A DNA stretch of 9,831 nt from Candidatus Njordarchaeota archaeon (GTDB taxonomy: Archaea; Asgardarchaeota; Njordarchaeia; Njordarchaeales; Njordarchaeaceae). The notes below the pieces were generated by a model that was not told where the DNA came from, searched no databases, and saw only the letters and a list, made by a program, of their open reading frames with translations. Where the stretch lies: assembly GCA_029856615.1 (NCBI GenBank), contig JAHKLF010000036.1, positions 1 to 9,831 on the forward strand, written 5' to 3'. This document shows, in pieces, positions 7,781-9,831 of this stretch (position 1 is its first letter; every line of letters begins with the position of its first letter). The translations under genes were made by a program, and so were the position numbers.

Positions 7781-8896
7781 CTCTTTAAGAATTTTCTCTA
7801 AAGCCTTAATAACCTCATTTCTAGCTTCTATTGACCGTCTCCTATACTCCTTAACTTTATCTGGCACAACTCTCCTATATGTCATGATAAATTCTAAGAA
7901 TGCTTCGGGTCTAGGAGGGCAACCAGGGATATAGAAATCAACTGGAATAATCTTATTTACTCCTGAGATAACTGTGTAACTATCCTTGAAAGGTCCTCCT
8001 ACGATAGCGCATTCTCCAATAGCAACAACAAATTTGGGTTCTGCCATCTGATCATATATCGTTTTTAATCTTTGCGCCCATTTTATTGTAACAGGCCCAT
8101 TTACTATCATCAAATCATCTTGCCGCGGACTCGCTGGTGGAATTACGCCCCATCGCTCCATATCAAATCTAGATACTCCAACAGCCATTGGTATTTCTAA
8201 CGCGCAACATTTAATTCCCAGAAATGTAATCCATGGAGACTTCGATAATCCCCATTTGAATAACCATCCAAGAAGTTTACGAAGGATTCTTCTTAGACCA
8301 CCAAGTATTGGGTTTACGTTACCATTGGACATACTAATAGGCGTGATTTTACGAAGAATGTCCTTGGAAGCTGGTTTAATCTCCGCTTCTTTTTTAATGA
8401 TCGTAAGAGGCTCAATTCTAAGGAATTCATTTAAAGCTTCTTCATCGCCTTCTGCTGCTTTATCGATGAATTCCAAGAATTCTTTTGTGTAATAATATGG
8501 CGTTAATAAGGCTTTTCCATCCTTCGTAATTGCGAGAAACATACCAAATACAAGAAGAGAGATCAAAGCCAGGAAGAATAAATTCCCTAATACATCATTA
8601 ATATTAAAGCCTACCGCCCATAGATATAGAAATGGTGTGAATACGTCAAATACTATGAAGATCAGGGGGAATACATAGTACTCAATATCAAATGTAAATC
8701 TAGTTTTCCCAATAGGGATCTCTCCACATTCATAAGCCACCCTTTTATAGGGTTCTGGAACTATTGATCTCCTCCCAAATATTTCTAGTGGTCCCCCAGC
8801 AGCTATTAATTTCCATAGAATTATTGCTACAATCATTGCAATTATCATAAAAGAAACAAAGATTCCAAGAGTAGCATATTCTGGCGTTAGAATCAT
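7778..8896 (-). CDS. nuoAB: NuoA-NuoB fusion: membrane ND3-like domain joined to the cluster-N2 subunit of complex I
   Basis: One open frame of 372 residues (from ATG) carries two normally separate subunits. Residues about 1-125 are NuoA: three membrane helices, with the quinone-site loop AYECGEIPIG (Cys57, equivalent to the Cys of the mobile ND3 loop) and FDVFTPFLYLWAV in the second helix. Residues about 205-372 are NuoB, which binds the terminal [4Fe-4S] cluster N2: the Cys230-Cys231 pair in KCCALEIPM, Cys296 in IGECAIVGG and Cys326 in PGCPPRPEA, with SPRQDDLMIVNGP between them. Ligand spacing (65 and 30) matches canonical NuoB. A charged, probably helical linker of about 75 residues joins them. 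The usual FDVE glutamate of NuoA is Phe86 here. A possible internal start (Met at 8332, MSNGN) has no Shine-Dalgarno, so the fusion seems real. GAGGTG six bases upstream favours ATG 8896 over GTG 8905. Confidence 0.93.
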   Translation of the reverse strand: MILTPEYATLGIFVSFMIIAMIVAIILWKLIAAGGPLEIFGRRSIVPEPYKRVAYECGEIPIGKTRFTFDIEYYVFPLIFIVFDVFTPFLYLWAVGFNINDVLGNLFFLALISLLVFGMFLAITKDGKALLTPYYYTKEFLEFIDKAAEGDEEALNEFLRIEPLTIIKKEAEIKPASKDILRKITPISMSNGNVNPILGGLRRILRKLLGWLFKWGLSKSPWITFLGIKCCALEIPMAVGVSRFDMERWGVIPPASPRQDDLMIVNGPVTIKWAQRLKTIYDQMAEPKFVVAIGECAIVGGPFKDSYTVISGVNKIIPVDFYIPGCPPRPEAFLEFIMTYRRVVPDKVKEYRRRSIEARNEVIKALEKILKE

Positions 8897-8908
8897 TAAT
8901 AGCACCTC
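8897..8908 (-). promoter_or_regulatory. Ribosome binding site of nuoAB
   Basis: The minus strand reads GAGGTGCTATTAATG: a strong Shine-Dalgarno GAGGTG, six-base spacer, ATG. The alternative start GTG at 8905-8903 is the end of the Shine-Dalgarno itself, so it is rejected. A ribosome binding site here implies that the main transcript has a leader and is not leaderless. Confidence 0.7.
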
Positions 8909-8973
8909 ACGTTTTGATGCAGACTTATTAAATTTTTCCCATTAACATATTTTAGAAAACTCATATTATATCA

Positions 8974-8999
8974 GCATAAATATAATTCGCATAAATTCG
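8974..8999 (-). promoter_or_regulatory. Candidate archaeal promoter (BRE/TATA-like) for the nuoAB-nuoM operon
   Basis: On the minus strand, CGAA at 8989-8986 is followed by the A/T box TTATATTTAT (8985-8976), which resembles a BRE plus TATA box. It would place transcription start near 8955, leaving a leader of about 60 bases that includes the ribosome binding site. A second copy of the theme, CGAATTTATGC, lies just upstream (8999-8989). A nearer box, TTTAATAA (8932-8925), preceded by GGGAAAAA, would start transcription at about 8903 and cut off the Shine-Dalgarno, so it fits less well. No start site has been mapped; this is pattern matching in A+T-rich DNA. Confidence 0.35.
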
Positions 9000-9011
9000 A
9001 GGTGTCATTTA

Positions 9012-9090
9012 TATTTGCAACTTCTGGCGACTTGCATTTATGGTTCTAGACTTAACTTAACAAACAATAGTAAAAACTTAGTTGCAAATA
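9012..9090. repeat. 11-bp inverted repeat (TATTTGCAACT / AGTTGCAAATA)
   Basis: TATTTGCAACT at 9012-9022 is matched perfectly by its reverse complement AGTTGCAAATA at 9080-9090, with 57 bases between them. Each arm has the self-complementary core TTGCAA. It could be a paired operator for a dimeric regulator or the stem of a long hairpin. The match does not extend past 11 bases. Confidence 0.45.
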
Positions 9091-9178
9091 CTGTATTAGT
9101 AGTATATATACACGAATATGCATCGTTAACAAAGAATTTCGCGCGCCTTAGATAGTTTAGGAAAATAGAGCTAGAATT

Positions 9179-9196
9179 AGAGAAAAAGAAGAAAAT
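9179..9196 (-). terminator. T-rich archaeal-type terminator after nuoN
   Basis: Directly after the TAG of the nuoN-like gene, the minus strand reads ATTTTCTTCTTTTTCTCT, a pyrimidine tract with several T runs and no obvious hairpin. Oligo-T tracts end transcription in archaea. It separates nuoN from the nuoAB operon, though read-through cannot be excluded. Confidence 0.5.
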
Positions 9197-9831
9197 CTAA
9201 GGAATAACTTGATAGAATTGCTCTTTACTCAGTAAGGCTTCTGTAGCTTTTTGAACTTGTTCTAGCACTAAATTTGGCCATATTCCTATTAGAATCACTA
9301 TTATGAACAATATTACTAATGCCACTGTCATCATATTCAATTCTTTTAACTTCTCATTTGGATTATCAGGAGCCATCATCATTGATGTCTTTATCATTTT
9401 TCCGTAATATCCGATGGATATGATACTGTTGATTAATATTAATGCCGCTATTATGATCCCCCTCAGTCCTCCTAATTGTATGGCTGCCCAAATTATCAAA
9501 AACTTTGAGAAGAAAGTAGGGAAGGGCGGTAAGCTGGCTAGAGCCAATGCTCCCGCTGAAAATATTGTGCCAGTAATTTTCATTTTACGCCCTATCCCGC
9601 ATAAGTCGTCAAATTTTCTACTTTCTGTAACCTGTATAAATGCCCCAGCACCCATAAACATAAGTGCTTTAAGCAAAGCATGATTTATAAGATGGAAGAT
9701 CGCTGCTACGATCCCTAAAGCAGATCCTGTTGATAAGCCAGCTATAATTATCCCTACATTATATATGCTAGAATAAGCTAACGTTCTTTTAACATCTTCC
9801 TGCATAAGTGCAATAATATTAGGTATGGTTA
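9197..9831 (-). CDS. nuoN: NuoN-like antiporter subunit of complex I (5' end cut by window edge)
   Basis: The frame is open to the right edge; 210 C-terminal residues are visible. An internal Met at 9805 is not the start, because the coding match continues upstream (TIPNIIALMQEDVKRTLAYSS, residues 1-21 of the visible part, is the conserved end of TM8/TM9 in this superfamily). It is a multi-spanning membrane protein with a channel Lys in HLINHALLKALMF and the TM12 Lys in LPPFPTFFSKFLII, followed by INSIISIGYYGKMIK and a last helix ending GIWPNLVLEQVQ, the usual layout of NuoN. The HALLKAL segment is also common in MrpD-, hydrogenase- and NuoL-type antiporter subunits, so the exact paralogue is less sure than the superfamily. 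It lies upstream of nuoAB on the same strand, whereas nuoN usually follows nuoM. Confidence 0.8.
   Translation of the reverse strand, partial: TIPNIIALMQEDVKRTLAYSSIYNVGIIIAGLSTGSALGIVAAIFHLINHALLKALMFMGAGAFIQVTESRKFDDLCGIGRKMKITGTIFSAGALALASLPPFPTFFSKFLIIWAAIQLGGLRGIIIAALILINSIISIGYYGKMIKTSMMMAPDNPNEKLKELNMMTVALVILFIIVILIGIWPNLVLEQVQKATEALLSKEQFYQVIP

Larger units (their letters stand above)
8897..9196. other. 300-base non-coding spacer between nuoN and nuoAB
   Basis: No convincing gene is seen on either strand; the longest candidates are about 10-23 codons and lack ribosome binding sites. The stretch is strongly A+T-rich. It contains the nuoN terminator tract, a perfect 10-bp palindrome GTATATATAC (9102-9111), an 11-bp inverted repeat around TTGCAA (9012-9022 and 9080-9090), the promoter-like repeat at 8974-8999 and the nuoAB ribosome binding site. 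It is the only sizeable gap in the window, so it is the probable control region of the operon. Confidence 0.7.

Noticed and set aside
7779..7781. GTG start of nuoCD overlapping the nuoAB stop (GTGA)
   Set aside because: The Shine-Dalgarno GAGGGGG lies downstream of this GTG and six bases before the in-frame ATG at 7766, so the ATG fits better.
8330..8332. Internal ATG in nuoAB as the start of a separate NuoB
   Set aside because: No Shine-Dalgarno precedes it (the upstream bases read CCTATTAGT), unlike every other gene here, and no stop closes the NuoA part before it.
9052..9123. Small minus-strand ORF of 23 codons in the spacer (start at 9123)
   Set aside because: No ribosome binding site, and the composition matches A+T-rich non-coding DNA.

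Overview
This window is almost entirely one minus-strand gene cluster for a complex I-like respiratory oxidoreductase (Nuo/Fpo type). It probably comes from a thermophilic archaeon of the Thermoproteota/TACK kind. The archaeal reading rests on several features: A+T-rich DNA with AGA/AGG arginine codons, strong GGAGGTGA-type ribosome binding sites, a T-rich terminator without a clear hairpin, and the lack of nuoE, nuoF and nuoG between the C/D and H genes. No rRNA, tRNA, mobile element or CRISPR array is present, so the lineage is inferred.

Layout in transcription order (right to left): (1) 9831-9197, the 3' part of an antiporter-like proton-channel subunit, best called NuoN, cut by the right edge and followed by a T-rich terminator. 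(2) A 300-base non-coding stretch (8897-9196) with promoter-like elements and an 11-bp inverted repeat. (3) A tightly packed run of eight genes: nuoA-nuoB fusion, nuoC-nuoD fusion, nuoH, nuoI, nuoJ, nuoK, nuoL and nuoM, the last cut by the left edge. Gaps between genes are only 2-14 bases. At each junction the Shine-Dalgarno sequence lies on or beside the stop codon of the gene before it, which suggests one coupled operon.

How the parts work together: NuoB, C, D and I form the peripheral arm that carries electrons through three [4Fe-4S] clusters (two in NuoI, one in NuoB) to a quinone site between NuoB and NuoD. NuoA, H, J and K form the membrane heel, and NuoL, M and N are the proton-pumping antiporter-like units. 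The NADH-oxidising module (NuoE/F/G) is absent here, so the electron donor (ferredoxin, F420H2 or another) cannot be read from the window.

The most notable points are the in-frame fusion of NuoA to NuoB; a NuoD that keeps one cysteine at each of the two CxxC positions where [NiFe]-hydrogenases bind the metal; a NuoA that lacks the usual FDVE glutamate; a NuoI with a long charged C-terminal tail; and NuoN placed upstream of the operon instead of at its end.
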